Assembly (NCBI GenBank): GCA_963969395.1
Contig: OZ017799.1
Coordinates: 20,152,501-20,216,500, forward strand
Direction of reading: 5' to 3'
Origin: Pseudoscleropodium purum
Taxonomy: Eukaryota > Streptophyta > Bryopsida > Hypnales > Brachytheciaceae
Length of the DNA: 64,000 nt
Shown: in pieces, positions 11,640-25,722 of the stretch
Layout of the letters: every line of letters begins with the position of its first letter
Numbering within the stretch: position 1 is the first letter of the stretch
Notes under the pieces: model-generated
The model's database searches: none
Seen by the model: the letters and a program-made list of their open reading frames with translations, nothing else
Told to the model about the DNA's origin: nothing
Program-made: the position numbers and the translations under genes

Positions 11640-13715
11640 TTAGGTCTACCCAGAACTAGTTTCTATGTCTAACTTGTCCAATTTAAGGGAGGCAATCCAT
11701 TCCTATCTACTTAAGCAGTTTCTAATATTCGTAGGGCGGGTTTCTTTACAAGGTAAATTTTCACATGTGTAGAAATAGGCATGAGATGGAAGGTATGCAT
11801 AATTTTTTAGAATTTTTTTCCACAACATGGGATTGCTATGAATTTTTTAGTGGAAGATAGGCTTTCTCTTCAATACTAGTGATATAGACCTTGCTCTTTC
11901 CAACCTAGGACTTGTTGCAAAATCCACTAAAAGTGTTTGCAATGTTGAGAGCCTTGATAACCAATCATAATGTGCCATAATTGCATTAGGAACCACACCA
12001 TAATTAATCACTACTCATGTCTTCTACATAGAAAGAGAACAACCTACATTGCTAGAATGAGGCATCCGTCAGGAATGGGTTGCTTCTCATACAAGAGTTG
12101 ATGCAAGCTTAGCAAAAAATCTATTTTTGAATTATCTAATGGATATTGCAACAACTAGAACTTTATATTTACAATCTAGTAAGTGAAGTGACATAGCCCA
12201 AAGTAAGGTAAAATAACCCATTATGGTCAAATTGAGGAGTTTGTCTTCATTTCATTGTTGAATTAAAAAAATTCCACATAAATGCAAGTGTGAGAAATGT
12301 CTTGAGCAATTGAAATTATACTATTTCAACAAAGTATGAATTTTTTTTAAATGTTGTTCAAAATACTCTCTAAACTACCCCCAAATCAACAAATATTGTA
12401 TCCATAATGTTCATCTTACTCATCTAAAACAATCGTAGTATTGATAATATGGAAGGTCTAAAAAAGTCACTTCCGACAAAGAATTTGCACTAAAAAGCTT
12501 GAAGTTCCTAATAAGGTTACTAATCACTACAATATTGTCATCCAAACCTCATTCATTGAAAAAATCATAATGGGATCATTTCCTAGGTGTCCACTATAGG
12601 TCTTTTGCTCATAGTAGATTGTTTTACCTTAGTTGCACTGATTGAAAACAATATCTAACCCCTAAAGTTCTTTGAGTCAAAAATAGAAAATATTCTTGAA
12701 ATTATAGCCACAAAATCAATACCTTCTAAAAATAGGCTTATAAATCAAAATTATCTACTTTTTATAATTTGTAACAGTAGGATCTTATTCTTGACTAGTG
12801 CAAGGATCTTCCCCCCTAAATGGGATTTAAAAATATATTCTTGTAAGATATAACTAAGCAAAAAGCAACGCAATATATTTTCAAGGTTGCCTAAGCTTTT
12901 AACAACGTAGCTCTATCAAGCTTTTAAGACCCATAATTCAAATTTTATTTTGCAAAAGATCTAAGGACTTCAAATTTGAGTAAAGCCTCAAGTTAGGAAA
13001 AAGATAGAAAATTTCCACAACAAAATAATGTTCTACTCAACCTACCTAAATTGTAGGTCAAAACAAAAAAATCACAAAACTTCTAAACCAATCATTGGAT
13101 TTTTGTAAAAATTAGATTCCCTAATGTTCTACTCAATCTACCCAAATTAGAGGTCAAATAAAAAAAAAAACATAACTTCTAAACCAATCATTGGATTTTT
13201 GTAAAAATTAGATTTCCTAGAAGATTGTTTGATTTTCTAATCTAAAATAAAATATGAGAGAAAAAAAATTCACTTGGGATGCTCTAAACACCCAAAAAAC
13301 ATTTTAGATTTACCAAAACATCCAATCCACCATGCAAAATAAGTCATTACATGGTAGAAACGAAAAGAAACGTTTTCAGAAAATGAAATTTGAGATGATA
13401 TTAGCTTGGAAAGTAGGACTTGGTTTAGATTTAGAAGTTCTTGGCAAGCCAACTTACTCTAATCCACTAAACCCCCTGCATCTGACCCTCTTGAATGATA
13501 ACTCTACTCTGAAACATCCTGCACACGTGCCACACTATCATTGCGTGTGGCACACTTGTCTCACATGTAATACGACTGTCTCTCAAAAAGGTTAAGAGAG
13601 TTACAGTGTAATCCTCCTTGCTACTCCGGAAAACATTCTCACGACATCTTTCAGGGGTAGGGTTAAATCAAAATTTCATTGCCTAGGTCCTGTTTACCGT
13701 ATCCATCTTGGAGTT
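11640..13715. other. Intergenic, no gene seen
   Basis: AT-rich sequence with a 96-bp tandem duplication at 13027-13218. The last ~100 bp before 13716 are probably the 3' UTR of the minus-strand amidohydrolase. No other exon-like frame is recognised. Confidence 0.5.
13027..13218 (+). repeat. Tandem duplication, 96-bp unit
   Basis: Two copies of a unit starting AATGTTCTACTCAA (13027 and 13123). Both contain 'CTTCTAAACCAATCATTGGA' and 'TTTTTGTAAAAATTAGATT'. They differ at a few sites, so the duplication is not recent. Confidence 0.9.
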
Positions 13716-16700
13716 CTAGCTTCTCCAGCCACCCTTGAAAACGGAGAGAGCAGTGCCACCCATCAAAGCTTCAAGCTCTTCTTCTGAGCAAAGTGCCTCT
13801 GCTGAATTTTCCGAGGGCAACACTTGCCACGCATTTGTATATCCACATTCGGATGTCACGAAGGGAAAATCACTGCCAAAACAGACAGGATTTTTATCGA
13901 CAACAAAGAAATGAAAGACAAAACAGACAGGAAGTGTTGGGGTAGGGACCTTGCAGGTTACTTTGAACCAATAAAAAATGCACCGCCTGAACAGAAGGGT
14001 ACATCACCTCATGTATTGAAGAAGCACCTAAAAACGAAAATCGTTTAGGGACAGCATTCTTTTAGGAGTGTATTTCTTACTAACAAATTTCTCTAGTAGT
14101 GTTTGGGCTGTCTGATAGGATAAATGAAGAAATATATGAAGTATTAAAGGGCTCGATTATGCTTATAAATACTACATGGAAAAGGTTCTAAAATGGGTGA
14201 AAAGTTTGAGAAGATTGCTCTTCATGGATAACAAAAGGTCCGGTTACTGCAGGAAGAAATATTGCAAGGAATGAAAAATAAATGGAGGGCATGCTCATTA
14301 CCTGCCCCACATGAGCCGGTTGGCACCATAAGATTCAACTAATTGCCTCAGCAACGGCCACGTATCTTTGTATGGAAAGGGTTCTCTTGAAACCCGGAAA
14401 AATGCACTAAGCTTCACATAAACCTACATGACATGAACACACACCACAGTTAATTTAACAAGTTTACAATTATGAAATCATATTCATTTAAACCTTGAAG
14501 TATTGAAAAAATATCACTGACTTGATGCAATTCAGCTTAAAAGAGAAGGACCTTTCTCTTTTTCATCAGGGCAGGTATCCAGACCTAAAATTAACAAAGG
14601 CAGGCTACTGTACTATGACAATTGTTATACTGCAAGTACTAGGAGGAAATTGATCAATAGGGCGACATACTTGTGAATATTTCGACAAATGTAGTAAGCG
14701 ATTCCAAGCTTCTGCTTCCTTTTCAGTACTGCGCAACATCATGATGTCACTAACTCTTTTCGTAATCAGCAAAAGTGCTCTTTGATGAATGTTGAGGTTT
14801 TATCAACACAAACTACAAAATGCTGCTGGCAGTCCAATCTTGGTTGCTATTGAAAATTAATGTAGATCAGATCTCAGAAAAAATCCAGAGGTCAGTTAAG
14901 GAGTCGCTTTAAGTAGAAAATAACTAAGGGCTTAGACTCACAGAGGAGGCTTGCAAAATCCAAGGTGGTCCATCAATACTGTTGTTGCTGGAAATTCCGT
15001 ACAAAGCTCCTCGATTTCTTCAACATGTAGCAGGAGGCCCTGAAAGACACGTGTCCATGAATTGCTTTAATAGGGCATTGTCCAAAGCATCCTCTTCACT
15101 TGAAAAAGTGCTGATAGAGGACTTGCAATGATGTGTGTGCCACAGCCTCCGATGCAGAAGAATGCGGCATATGTGACAGGATTCGTGATAAATCATGACA
15201 AAAGACAGCAGGCGCAAGTTGTACTTCTACCCATAATAGAGAAATACTGTGGCTAACACTGGACTTTTTAAAAATATCAAGAGGGCCCCATTGATGTCTG
15301 CTTGTATTTTAACCTGTTTGTGACTTTACATGTATGTCTATAAAACAAGAAATATTACTGATACCTTGAAGCACATGAACCCAACTGGAACACCAAGCTC
15401 TCCGGCCTTGGCGAACATTGCCTTGCCCACTTGATTCGTCATCTGATCATCAGCAGAGAAGTAAAGCAAACAGAGACTTGTGAGTCATTGCAAAATTTAT
15501 ATCTACAAGCAATTATCAAAGCATGGGTCCCATATAGAAGATTTGAGCATTCAGAGAGTACCTTTTCTCCTGTTGGCCAGAGGTATGGGTTAAACCGAAC
15601 TCCGCTGAAGTTCTCCTGCAGTAACCCGCAAACTACTGTCAGAAGCAGATAAGTGGTGCAATGCATTATGGCAGTTAAAACAACAGATGGAACCACACAC
15701 ATGGGCATTGCATCCACAACAGTTGACATCTTTGATTAAAGACTTTAGTGATACATAATTGTCCAATATCCTACACCTCTTCTATGAGACGTTGAAGCTC
15801 TTCAACACCGCCTCCTCCGTCAGTTGGGTCCGCCAGGCACATCCCTACAAACTTATCTGGGTACTTCTGTAGCACACTGCTCAGGAACGACCAGACACAA
15901 ATATAAGAAGCTCTTTAGGAGAAAGATAGACAGAAGTTCGAATAGAAGTACAACACAGGAACCATAAGATTCATTAAAATGAGGCTATCTTACTAGTAAA
16001 ATGATGTGGCTACCCCAGCAGAATTGCTGAAAATAGTTCGTCATGAATTGACATAGCAGTTCAAACATCTGTCAATTGAAAGCAAGTGCTTCACGATAGT
16101 AGCAGCAGAGTCTTGATATCTGCCTTCATCCTCTTTTCTTTTTAAAGTGCTCATTTATACTTGAATACCTGGAGACGTATGAATGATCAAACTTGTGGTT
16201 GATAGGTTGAACGATGACGGCTCCATCCACTCCAGCGTCTGTCATGTTCTGTCGAAACTATTAGCATATCCCTCACGTTTACACTTAAGCAAGGTGGAAA
16301 TCTAGGTGCAAAATCAAGTGTTCAAAGAGTCCTGAAAACAAATCATGATGCACATCAACTGCAAGCAGATCGCTCTCTATTAGTTTGGCTTACTTTCAGC
16401 AAGACATCTGCGCTTCCAGGAAGAGTAGGTTCTTGTCCAGGAAAGTAAGGAAACTTCTTAGCCTGTAAAATCCAATCAGAATAGTAACAATGAGATCGCA
16501 GAATGCACATATGTAAACAGAGAAATTCTTCCGATTGTTTTCTCGAAATAAAAACCGCCTTTATCAATTCAGAGTATCTCTATAAGACTACCACTTTCAA
16601 GAATCGGCAATCACAGCCTCAAATAACAGTCGACGGTGGTCATATCTGGAAATCTATTTGTTCTGATGATATACATTCTACTTGGTCTTTAAACTGACGT

Positions 16701-18130
16701 CTCAAGATGGGAAATGACAGACATAACCTCCTCAGGTGAAGCCCACACATGGAGGTGTGTGTCAATCTTCTTCATCTTGGCGGCCATTATTTCTCCTTGC
16801 TCGAAAGCAACTGACCCTCGAACTTTCGGCTGCTGTAAATTTCGTCTCCTGATCAATGCAGCACTAGCGTGAATTTGAGCATCTCGTTACCAAAAGTAAA
16901 CTTAACATTGAGTCACTTTCATACACATTGTCGAAATAATTTCAAATAGTCATGAAAAAGCAATCTCGCTGAACGAACCATATCAGTATGCAGGAGCTGG
17001 CACCCGGGTCAAATTGTAACAAACTAACAATCACACCCATTAGACTCCGGCAAGTATTCTATTCAAGTTTTCAAATCATAGAGTGCCGTGCCTAGTAGAA
17101 ACATGGGCAAGCATAGGTCGCGTAGGCTACAAAATGACCCACACGACAAATTTGACTATTGAAGGGTCTTCACATAGTCATTTCTCTAGTTTACACGGCT
17201 CTTGTTTTCAGTAGTAGAGGTAAGACGGCATACAAAACTAATTGCAACATGTACCACCCCGTGACACCCTGAAATCTTGCACAATGAGTACATATTAATT
17301 TTTGAGAAATACAACAACTTAGGAGCAGATCTCGTGCAGTTCTTGGTTGCTGAAGATAAACCCGTGAACAACCGAACACTTTTTTGAAATTTCACATACT
17401 GTCTTATATCTTCGCACAAATATATTATTAACCTAATTTCATAAATTGGTCAATTGGTCATAAAGGAAGGTTGTTTTTCGAAAATTCAAGCATTCAATTC
17501 GATGCATGAGAGGTTATTGAACAAGGCGCTTAGGGTTTAACGTGACCAGTTGTATCGGCCATTTCACATGTAAATAAATTCCTAACCGTAAGAAATTTGT
17601 CTCCAATCTCAAGTCATGCTTAAAGAGTGAATTTCAGGGACTAAAAGTTAAGTAGTCAACAAAAACATAGTAACAGCACGTAAAGCGGCCAAAATACAAC
17701 CTCGAATTAAGCCCGTCATTGCAACAAGAATAAAAAGAACCCCAGGAACACAACAACATTAAGCATCAACCTAACACAGCATCGCAAAGAACACAAGTAA
17801 CATTCAGCTCAGAAATATCTTAAACCAGTGCAATTCCGAACCAAACCTTCTCAGGAAATCAAACGCAGCAGCCGCTGAGAGCGCGAGAAGAGGCCGCCGA
17901 GAAGTCACGGCCAAATTCGAATTCGAAGCCCGCACGGGTATGGCAGATGATATCGGGAAAGCACTGCAACTCGTTCGCACATCGGAATTGCAGCAATATT
18001 GGTTCGTTGAAATGTATGAAAAAAATGTATTCGATCGGGCGTGTAAGAATTGAGAATGGAGGTTCGTGTGCGGAGAAAAAACGGAAGGAATGGCCGAGGA
18101 TGGGGCGAGAAGGAGAGCCATGGCTGCCAT
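13716..18130 (-). CDS. Amidohydrolase (Amidohydro_2 type), probable plastid-targeted, 11 exons
   Basis: Metal-dependent hydrolase of the TIM-barrel amidohydrolase superfamily, related in layout to 2-pyrone-4,6-dicarboxylate lactonase-type proteins. The substrate is not known. Exons on the minus strand: 18130-17847, 16848-16728, 16462-16394, 16248-16169, 15876-15777, 15615-15562, 15442-15365, 15039-14942, 14728-14671, 14423-14302, 13872-13716. All junctions are GT/AG and the phases agree, giving 406 aa. Residues 1-95 are rich in Ser/Ala/Arg, have almost no acidic residues and look like a plastid transit peptide. Metal-site motifs follow: IDTHLHVW (His126, His128), His267, MDHLGFCKPP (His287) and WGSDFPFV (Asp356). 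The start was chosen as the first ATG giving the transit-like leader. The ATG in exon 2 (MAAKMKKIDTHLH) could produce a cytosolic form. No key residue is missing. The first intron is about 1 kb, the others 119-429 bp. Confidence 0.92.
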
Positions 18131-19354
18131 AGCCACGGAGCCCTGTGGGAACTCCGCTCGCAGTCGAGGAAGAGTTGAGGTCCTGAACGAGAACTTTTCC
18201 CACGTGTCAATTCCTCGAAGGGCATAAGAGAAATTTGAAATTTGGATCAATTTTGTGATGTGACCACAAAGATTTTAATTAAAATTTCTTTTTTACTACG
18301 TAAACTGTTGCTACAACACCCCAAGAAAATAAAGTGTTTTATTTAGTTTGCTAGAAATGGTTTTTCAACTCAATAGAGTTTCCAAGTTTGGGATGAAAAT
18401 TTGTAAGGATGAGAACATAACCATCTTCTTGAATGAGAATGTCACAATTGGGTCATGACAATGTGCACTTATTGAAATTAGATATTTTGAAATTATTTTT
18501 AAATAGTTTGAATATATTTCATTAACCATACATTTATACATTTGAGGCTATTTGTCCATACATATGAACTTTGATTTGTGCTAAGCTTAAGTGGTAATTT
18601 ATTGGCATTTGGTTTGTTGCAATTGATTTTTGACTAAATCCAATATAAATGTGCAAGATGTAAGATGGCAGAATTTTTTAGATATTTGTAGGGAAAGAGT
18701 CAAAGTTCATCAATTTGGTCATATGGAACCATTCTTTAGTTGTAAAGTAAATAGAGGCATTACATTATTTTTTAGTCCCTAAGTATTTAAGAGAAAAATA
18801 ACAAATTTATTTTGAAAGCTAATAGTTAATTATTGCAACTTTCAAAACATATTTCTATTAATGCATTACAACCTTCAAAAAGGCTGCAAGTTTTGACACA
18901 CACCCCTCCGTGCAATTAGAGAGGAATTCCACTGTTTTTTTATTTTTGAATGAACGTTGCTGATGTGGCATTACTTGTGCCACATCAGCGCCACATAATT
19001 TTTTTTGTAATTTTGTAATTTAAAATAATTTTCAAAGTGAACAATAATTGAGGTTTTGGAATCATACAAGTATCAAATAAAAATTGAAATGATCATTTTA
19101 AGAGGATTTTTATAATGTAGAAGATTGTATACTTTATCTTCAATTTTAGGCTTTACTATCATATAAAGATTTGTACATTCAATGATTTCTAAATTCTATA
19201 AATAATTATTTTCATATAAATCTACTAATTTCTAAATTCCTAAATCTATGATTCTTTAAATGTGTGAAGTTTTAAATTCCTTATTTAGTCTTCCAATTGC
19301 TATCCTTTAAAGAAAGCTTATATAAAGTTTAAGCACAAGGATACATCCTAAAGT
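18131..19354. other. Intergenic upstream of amidohydrolase
   Basis: The part next to 18130 should be the amidohydrolase 5' UTR and promoter. No clear TATA box is seen there. The rest is AT-rich with a 12-bp-arm hairpin at 18959-18989. No gene seen. Confidence 0.5.
18959..18989. repeat. Short perfect inverted repeat
   Basis: GCTGATGTGGCA, a 7-nt loop, then its exact complement. Similar 'ATGTGGCA...TGCCACAT'-like pairs occur near 31685, 42100 and 51475 in otherwise related AT-rich contexts, so it is probably part of a dispersed element. Confidence 0.8.
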
Positions 19355-20027
19355 CACATTTGTATGAAAAATGTCCAAAATGGTTGCAACTCTTTAGATT
19401 CATTCTTCACAGCAAGTTGGCTACATGCTTGAAAATTTTAGATCATTTGGAAATATACAATATGTAGGAAAAAAAAATAATAAGTAGAAAGAAGTAGAGA
19501 ATAAACAAAATACTAAATTGTTAATTATTTAGTTATGGAATTGAAAAATGCCAATCCAATGGTTGTAATGTTGTAATAAACAATCTTCACCTAAACTTTT
19601 TATTTTTTTTCAAAATATTGAAAATTAAGTTCAATAAAGAACTTCAAAGTTTATTTTGGAGTAAAAAATCTATGACTGCCTACAAACTAAAACACCTCAT
19701 AATTTTTGACTCATTGATTAAAATAGAATAATTCAAAACTTTCCTTATATATAGAAACCTAGAAAATTAATTTCAAATTTTTGTTTTTGAAAAAAATGAT
19801 TTTTTTAGATTTGTTCGGACTACTCGAGTTCAGAAATAAACTACATATTAGGCCATAACTTTTGACTCATATTTCCAAATGTTCTGAAATTTAGTGCACA
19901 TGAAAGATATTCCTTTTCCACACCTTCTATTAAAATTTGGTCCAAAAATATAAAAATCTCTACTCACATGCACTTGCCGAAAAAAGTTATGTTGCCAAAA
20001 ATTGCACCTTGGTCCTTAGAGGTTTAA
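19355..20027 (+). repeat. Dispersed ~0.7-kb repeat (partner 7055-7765)
   Basis: Second copy of the 7055-7765 family in the same orientation. It ends with GGTCCTTAGAGGTTTAAAC at 20011-20029, a boundary motif that recurs, often inverted, at other repeat edges in the window. Confidence 0.8.
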
Positions 20028-22204
20028 ACAAGAAGATTACAAATCATTTGTTTATATTGGTTGAAAAGAGTCCAAGAAAAAATGTAAAAAAAATTAATTG
20101 ATACTATTATAGTGTTAGTTCCTAAAGACTTAAGGGCTTGAAACAAAAGACAAAATGTGGAGTAAATATAAATTCCATAATTTTTTGAAGTTTGCATGAA
20201 AAAAACCAATGTTAAGATCAAGAGTCGAAAATACTTGTATGATCAAAATTGTAAAACTATTTATACATTTGTTTCAAGTAAATTTCCAAGATTTGACTTT
20301 AAAATATCATGAAAAAATCACTTTCTATTTTTAGCATTTGAAGTTTTTATGATTACTATAACTGGGCAAGATTATAGTTTCAATTGATTTGTAAAAAATG
20401 GCATAAAATTTCCCAAATGCAAACATCAACAATTTCTTCCAATAGTAAACTTTACAACACTAGGCAAATACTAAACACTTTGCACTATTTTCTTCATTTT
20501 TTGACTAAAATGATTTTAATTTTGAATAGAAAATAGAAAAAAATCCCCCATATAGTTTGTATAGAAAAAAAAATCTTGCTTGAAATTGTTGTTTGAAGTC
20601 AAGCATCAACCATATTATGATTGATAGGGCATTTAGGGGTTAGTAATTTGATATAGCTGATGCCAAAAGATTATGTCTAAATCTATCTAATCTAAAATAT
20701 TATAGTTAATAGAGAAATTGTCAAATGATCTCAAAAAATTCTACCAAAAAACTATAAAAAATCAGATTCATTTGTTTAATACATATAATTAATTAATAAT
20801 ACTAAATCTTTGGATGAAGTATTATTTCTTATGAATATGTAATGTAATAATTGTATTTTGATATATTTAATACTAATAAATATTGAAATTTCATATCCAT
20901 TGTTTTCAAATAATGTTATAAATTAGTTTGACATGAATAGTTTTTAAATTAGCAATTTATCATTTAGAAATATTTTAAATTTATAAATTTATAAAGTCTT
21001 TAAAAATAAAAAGATTCTTCATACTATATTCTTCATGAAAGAACTAAATACTTCACATTTAGATTTGTCAACCTCTAAAAGACCTAAATATGTATAAATT
21101 TTGAAAAATGAATAGACTAGACTCAAGGACAAATTAATTTTTCATCTAATGTCTATTTGTTGAAATAAAATCATTCCATAATTTTGCATGCATGATGTCT
21201 AGGTCATTTGCTAATAAGTATTTGGATAATAAAGTTTACATACAAAGAATGAATGTGTTTGTGATTCTTAATTTGCACCAATTTGTTGCCATTTAGCTTT
21301 TGACACACACAATTTCAATACATCATTCATTAGCTATTATATTTTTTGAATCATGTAAGTACTAGATTGATGGTAGTACCATCAATTTTTTTAAATATTT
21401 TTTGGAAAAAATTATAACATAAAAAATGCATTAACGGCTAAGGACTATGGAATTCAATCCATTTGTGAAGTGGTCAAAGTTTCTACCCTTTGTATAAGAA
21501 TATCAAAATATTTAGACAATTCAAATGTTGAACATTTTAGAATATATACATTGAATACTTCTTTATGTTTGATGAAAAATAATTCCAAATATTCACATTA
21601 TTGGGTAGCTTTCCTAATAGTTTTCCATAATAAAGGACTTTGGAACACTCATAGATTTATGATGAGCTTCTAGTACAATTACAAACAACAAAAATTATAT
21701 GTTTTTTTTATATTATTCCATATATGTAATATTTATTTATTCACTAGAATTATTCAAATTGGTCAAATACTTCAAATTTTTTTGAAAAGGGGGAGGCATG
21801 ATGTTTCAAATTAACTTATTACTTTGGTCTACATTTATCTAAAGACTTGTTTTAGTTAATTAAAAAAGTAAATACTTAATAGTATAATGTTTTGAAACCA
21901 TATATTGTAAGTAAAATCCATAAAAAAAATTTATATTCTATGAAGGATGAAAAATAATTTTATATTATTTTGAATTTTTTTCATTATTGTCAATAGATTT
22001 TCAAGAATGTTTTGATCTTATATGTTTTTGTATTTTCTAGTTTCACTCTTATTAAAAAGAACATTAAAGAGAGTTTTTAGTTTTAACTACTAATTCTAAG
22101 GTAAACATACCTAAAGGCAACCTAACAATAAGCATTAGAGTATGGTTTTATGCTTACACTTTCTTAGTTTTAGGTGAATCTTGTTGATAATTGGAAGATG
22201 ATTA

Positions 22205-22375
22205 TAGATTTTTTTAGAATTTATTTTGGGACACCATTTGGATAAATTATGGATTTCTAAAGTACCAAATTTTGGTATATCTAAAAGTGAATTTAGGCTC
22301 TCATGTTCATAAAATGTACATTTTAGGCAAGAACTTGTAGAGGTTGGTTTTACAACACAGTCAAGTTTAGAGCAC
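22205..22375 (-). repeat. Diverged repeat, possibly an old coding relic (partner 30000-30165)
   Basis: Minus-strand translation gives ESLNSLLDIP...NLSKWCPKI. The partner gives ENLRSILNIP...NLFKQCPNNI. The spacing of Leu residues loosely recalls leucine-rich repeats, but frames are broken and the match is weak. It may simply be a non-coding dispersed repeat. Confidence 0.3.
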
Positions 22376-23076
22376 ATTACTTAACAAGTGGTTGTATATA
22401 TGCATGGAGCATTAATTCCTTTAAAGCCCCCAAAATTAGCCTATTGTTTTTTATACAATGCAATGTGCCCCGCATCTCAATAATATCAACATTAATGAAA
22501 AGGACTTTGTCTTACCAGGTGCTACAAGATAAAATTGTGTATACAAATAGTAAGCAATTGGTGGAAATTTCTTGCATCCCAATAGTAGTGGCATCCACAA
22601 CTAGCAGATGAGTGAGTGAGCAAGCAAGTCATCCATTCAAAATTATCCAACTCAGACCATATTATAGAAACAACAATAAACTTATTGTACAATTAATGAA
22701 AAGTAGAAAAGTTGAATAATGGATCTCATTAAGGTCCAAACATATTATATTGTATTAAAAACTGTAGGCCATTTTTTACTTTGTTGAGCATTAAAAGGTT
22801 AACTTAGTGCAAAAATCATTCATTTTGTATCATAGTTATTGAGAAATCCCTCCCCAAATTAATACTTCCATGAATTATAGAGTCTAGAAGAGTGGTTTTG
22901 AGAAAAATTGAGTTAATTTTTTTTGGCAAAAATCTAAAACCTAAACTTCCCTCCCATTGCAATGTTGGAGGCCTAAAAAATGTAAGATTCTCAAAAAATG
23001 GATTCAAATTTTTTCAAAAACTACTTTTCTCCATGTTTTGTGAATTCCAGGTTTTCAATAGTTCCAAATAATTATA

Positions 23077-23290
23077 GTTAAACCCTTAAAGGACAAGTTG
23101 CTCATCATGGAAATCATTTGTTTGAGAACTGTGTGAACTATTCTTAAAAAAAATACAAAAACATTCATTGGACGTCAAACTACTATTGAAAACCTCTCCT
23201 TTTCACACAAAATTTAGAGTATGAATAGTTCCACTTCTGTATTGCACATTCTATCTTGCACAAAGATACACTTTGTCATTCATCGTCCAA
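23077..23290 (-). repeat. Partial copy of the foldback-MITE family
   Basis: It carries the complement of the family core ('CATTGGACGTCAAACT') followed by 'TTTCACACAAAATTT' and 'TTTGTCATTCAT', in the order expected for one arm of 1378-1828. Its left edge is GTTAAACCCTTAAAGGAC. Confidence 0.65.
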
Positions 23291-25272
23291 GAGAAAAATG
23301 TCTTGAGTGTAGTTTCTGGGGTTAAGTTGATTTGATTTTTCAAATGAAATGTTATGAGTCACACAATTGCTAATTGCTTGATCAAAACGTTGAACAAGTG
23401 TCAATAGTTGATTGACAAGATCGTGCCAATTTCCCATAGACTTGTTTGAATCATGGGTGTGCATATTATCTTAGATTGAAGGTCCGACTGATACTGATAG
23501 CTGCAGGTGATTTTTTTGTGTGTTGTTCAGCGAACTAAAGCTGCCAACTCCTGTAATCTGGTCAATGCTTTTTCAAACATGCTCTGCCTGGGAAAGAGCA
23601 CTGGATGGACATGGAGGAGCCCAGGTGGAAGTTAGTGACAGTCTATTGGGAGCATAAGCTTTAAGGGTGACGAACTTGCGACATTGCCACCCTCAAGGCC
23701 ATTTTTTTTGGGTCATGAGCCAGGCAGATGCATCTCCACCCACAATTTCCTCACTGCAAGCCACGATATACAGACCCACACCTGATGATGCTCCTGTACT
23801 GTACATTTGCCAGTAACTTACTCATTCCGTGAATTCATCACCCTTCTTCTCTTGACCCTCCTGTCGTTGTGAACCTCAAAATTCATCCATGCCAGGTGCC
23901 AATCTCTCCGTTTAAAGCTTATCGGTTTAAAGCTTACCCCATCCCATCAGTAACAAGTAGTCACTGGCTTCAGTATCTTGGCGGTGGTCGGATGGTTATT
24001 GTATGGTCACTTACGCAAAGGAATTTTCATTATTTTTCTCATTCCTGTCCCACAATAAAGAAAAACAAAAGGCACCCCCCCTGCACCCACACCACATCTA
24101 CACCGCCCCTGCCTCCCAACCCAACCCACCCACACCGCCCCCCGCTGTGCCTCTCACCACCACCAAGGAAAAGAAAAGGCTAATTCAATCTCAATCAGCC
24201 AATACCATATTTTTGACCACGAGAAAGAGCAACCTTTTTCTCCTTGGACCTCCACTTGGAGCATATTTTATTGGATCATTTTGACAAAGGGTTTTTCAAA
24301 ATGGAATTCTTGGCATGTGGCTTCAATCCAAGGATGGAGCCATTTGTCAACATCATCTCTCCAAGATGTAAGTTGTTATGATTTAAGTTTACTCACAATA
24401 AAGCACTTGACAAACATTGGTCCACAATCACTATCATATCCTATCTATCCATTGATAGAGTTAGACGAGTTATTAGTCATTTGAGTCAAATTCCAAGAAT
24501 ATCCTAAGATAACTATGTCCCAAACCGACTCCTTTCTAAAACCGACCCCTATAGATTCTTGTCTGAAATGTACTCCCACTATTCATGAGAGTCTAGGGTC
24601 GGTTCATTTCTACAATGGCACTCTAAAGAAATAGACCCACCATCTGACATTCAACATTTCCTCCTCTCTGCGTCATCTCTGGCCATACGCACCTACCCAA
24701 TCACGACTCCACGGCAGAAAAGGATGGAGCATGGTGGGTTCCAGATTGTTACAGTCCATCTATCATTGAAGTGGGGTCCTCAAACGAACAGACTTTCCAA
24801 ATAAGTTACACCACAAAAGAACTGACCCACTTCTTATGGTCAGTTTCTTCTCTCCACACACCAACATGAACATCAATGGTAACAAAAACCAGAACAACCA
24901 CAAATTATCATTAACACTGGCAAACTCCAATGATAACAGAAACTCCAATGATACAAAAACTTATATGATAAGAAAAGCTAAAGCTAAACCCAGCATCAAT
25001 ACGTTATAAAACTTCACAGTTAGACTGGATCCAGAATCATGGGAGACAGGGAAAGCCATCACTTGCCACGTCCGGGCTCTACAGTGGCATGAAATCAAGC
25101 CGCCCGCCTACCCTTGCGGCGAAGTTGAATGACATGGATGGCCGGACGGACATCGTGAACCCACCCGCCCGGCCGACCCTTGAAAGTGGCTGGCTCACTG
25201 CCTTGAAGAAGTCTCCATGCGTCCGCTCGTCCGGCCACACATTCTCGCCATTACTTTAGACGGACCACCGCA

Positions 25273-25279
25273 TATAAAA
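25273..25279 (+). promoter_or_regulatory. TATA box of the HMA-like gene
   Basis: TATAAAA, followed about 30 bp later by a CT-rich stretch with a repeated TCCGTCC motif (25340-25362) typical of a plant 5' leader. This implies a 5' UTR of roughly 420 bp before the ATG at 25723. Confidence 0.6.
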
Positions 25280-25722
25280 CTGACACCTTTCAAGCTTCCC
25301 CTTCCCTTCCGATCCTCTCTTTCTAGCTCCTTCTCCCCTCCTCCGTCCTCCGTCCTCCGTCCATAACACCACCGCATCCACAAATACGCCAGTCACTAGG
25401 TTTCTCTGTCTGTACAGTGTTCGTTCACCACTTGCTTGAATTTGTGAATCTTAAAGCTCGGATTTGAACGAGAAGGTTATCAATAGTTGAGTCTCAGTTG
25501 TCACCGTCATGTGCTGCATTTGGTAAAAGCGTTCACGTTGTGTGATTATAATTGATCAATGATTCCCAGGACGGCAGTGCTACCTTAACGTTTTTAGTTT
25601 TGTGAACAAGGGCTCGATCGATCTCCCTGTCAGTGTTGGATTTGGTGCTGGTCGGTGGACGGACTTCGTACTTGTGTTCGAAGTGATTTGTAATCTGTGT
25701 CAGTGATCAATTCGAAGGAGAG

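Larger units (their letters stand above)
20028..25272. other. Long intergenic stretch, repeats and AT-rich DNA
   Basis: Very AT-rich from 20 to 23.5 kb. A segment at 22205-22375 resembles 30000-30165, and a foldback-MITE arm lies at 23077-23290. From about 23.6 to 25.3 kb the sequence becomes more GC-rich, with a C-rich tract at 24077-24170 and, near its end, the promoter of the next gene. No exon-like frame is recognised. Confidence 0.5.

Noticed and set aside
14085..14101. Sequence TTTCTCTAGTAGTG resembling a CACTA right end
   Set aside because: It lies in the last intron of the amidohydrolase and no matching left end or target duplication was found; probably chance.
17859..18225. Two further minus-strand frames (106 and 114 codons) over amidohydrolase exon 1
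   Set aside because: They are other frames of the same exon; only the frame starting at 18130 splices in phase into the hydrolase domain.
23869..24284. Pro/His-rich frames (93 and 104 codons)
   Set aside because: They are produced by a C-rich low-complexity tract; no motif or splice context.
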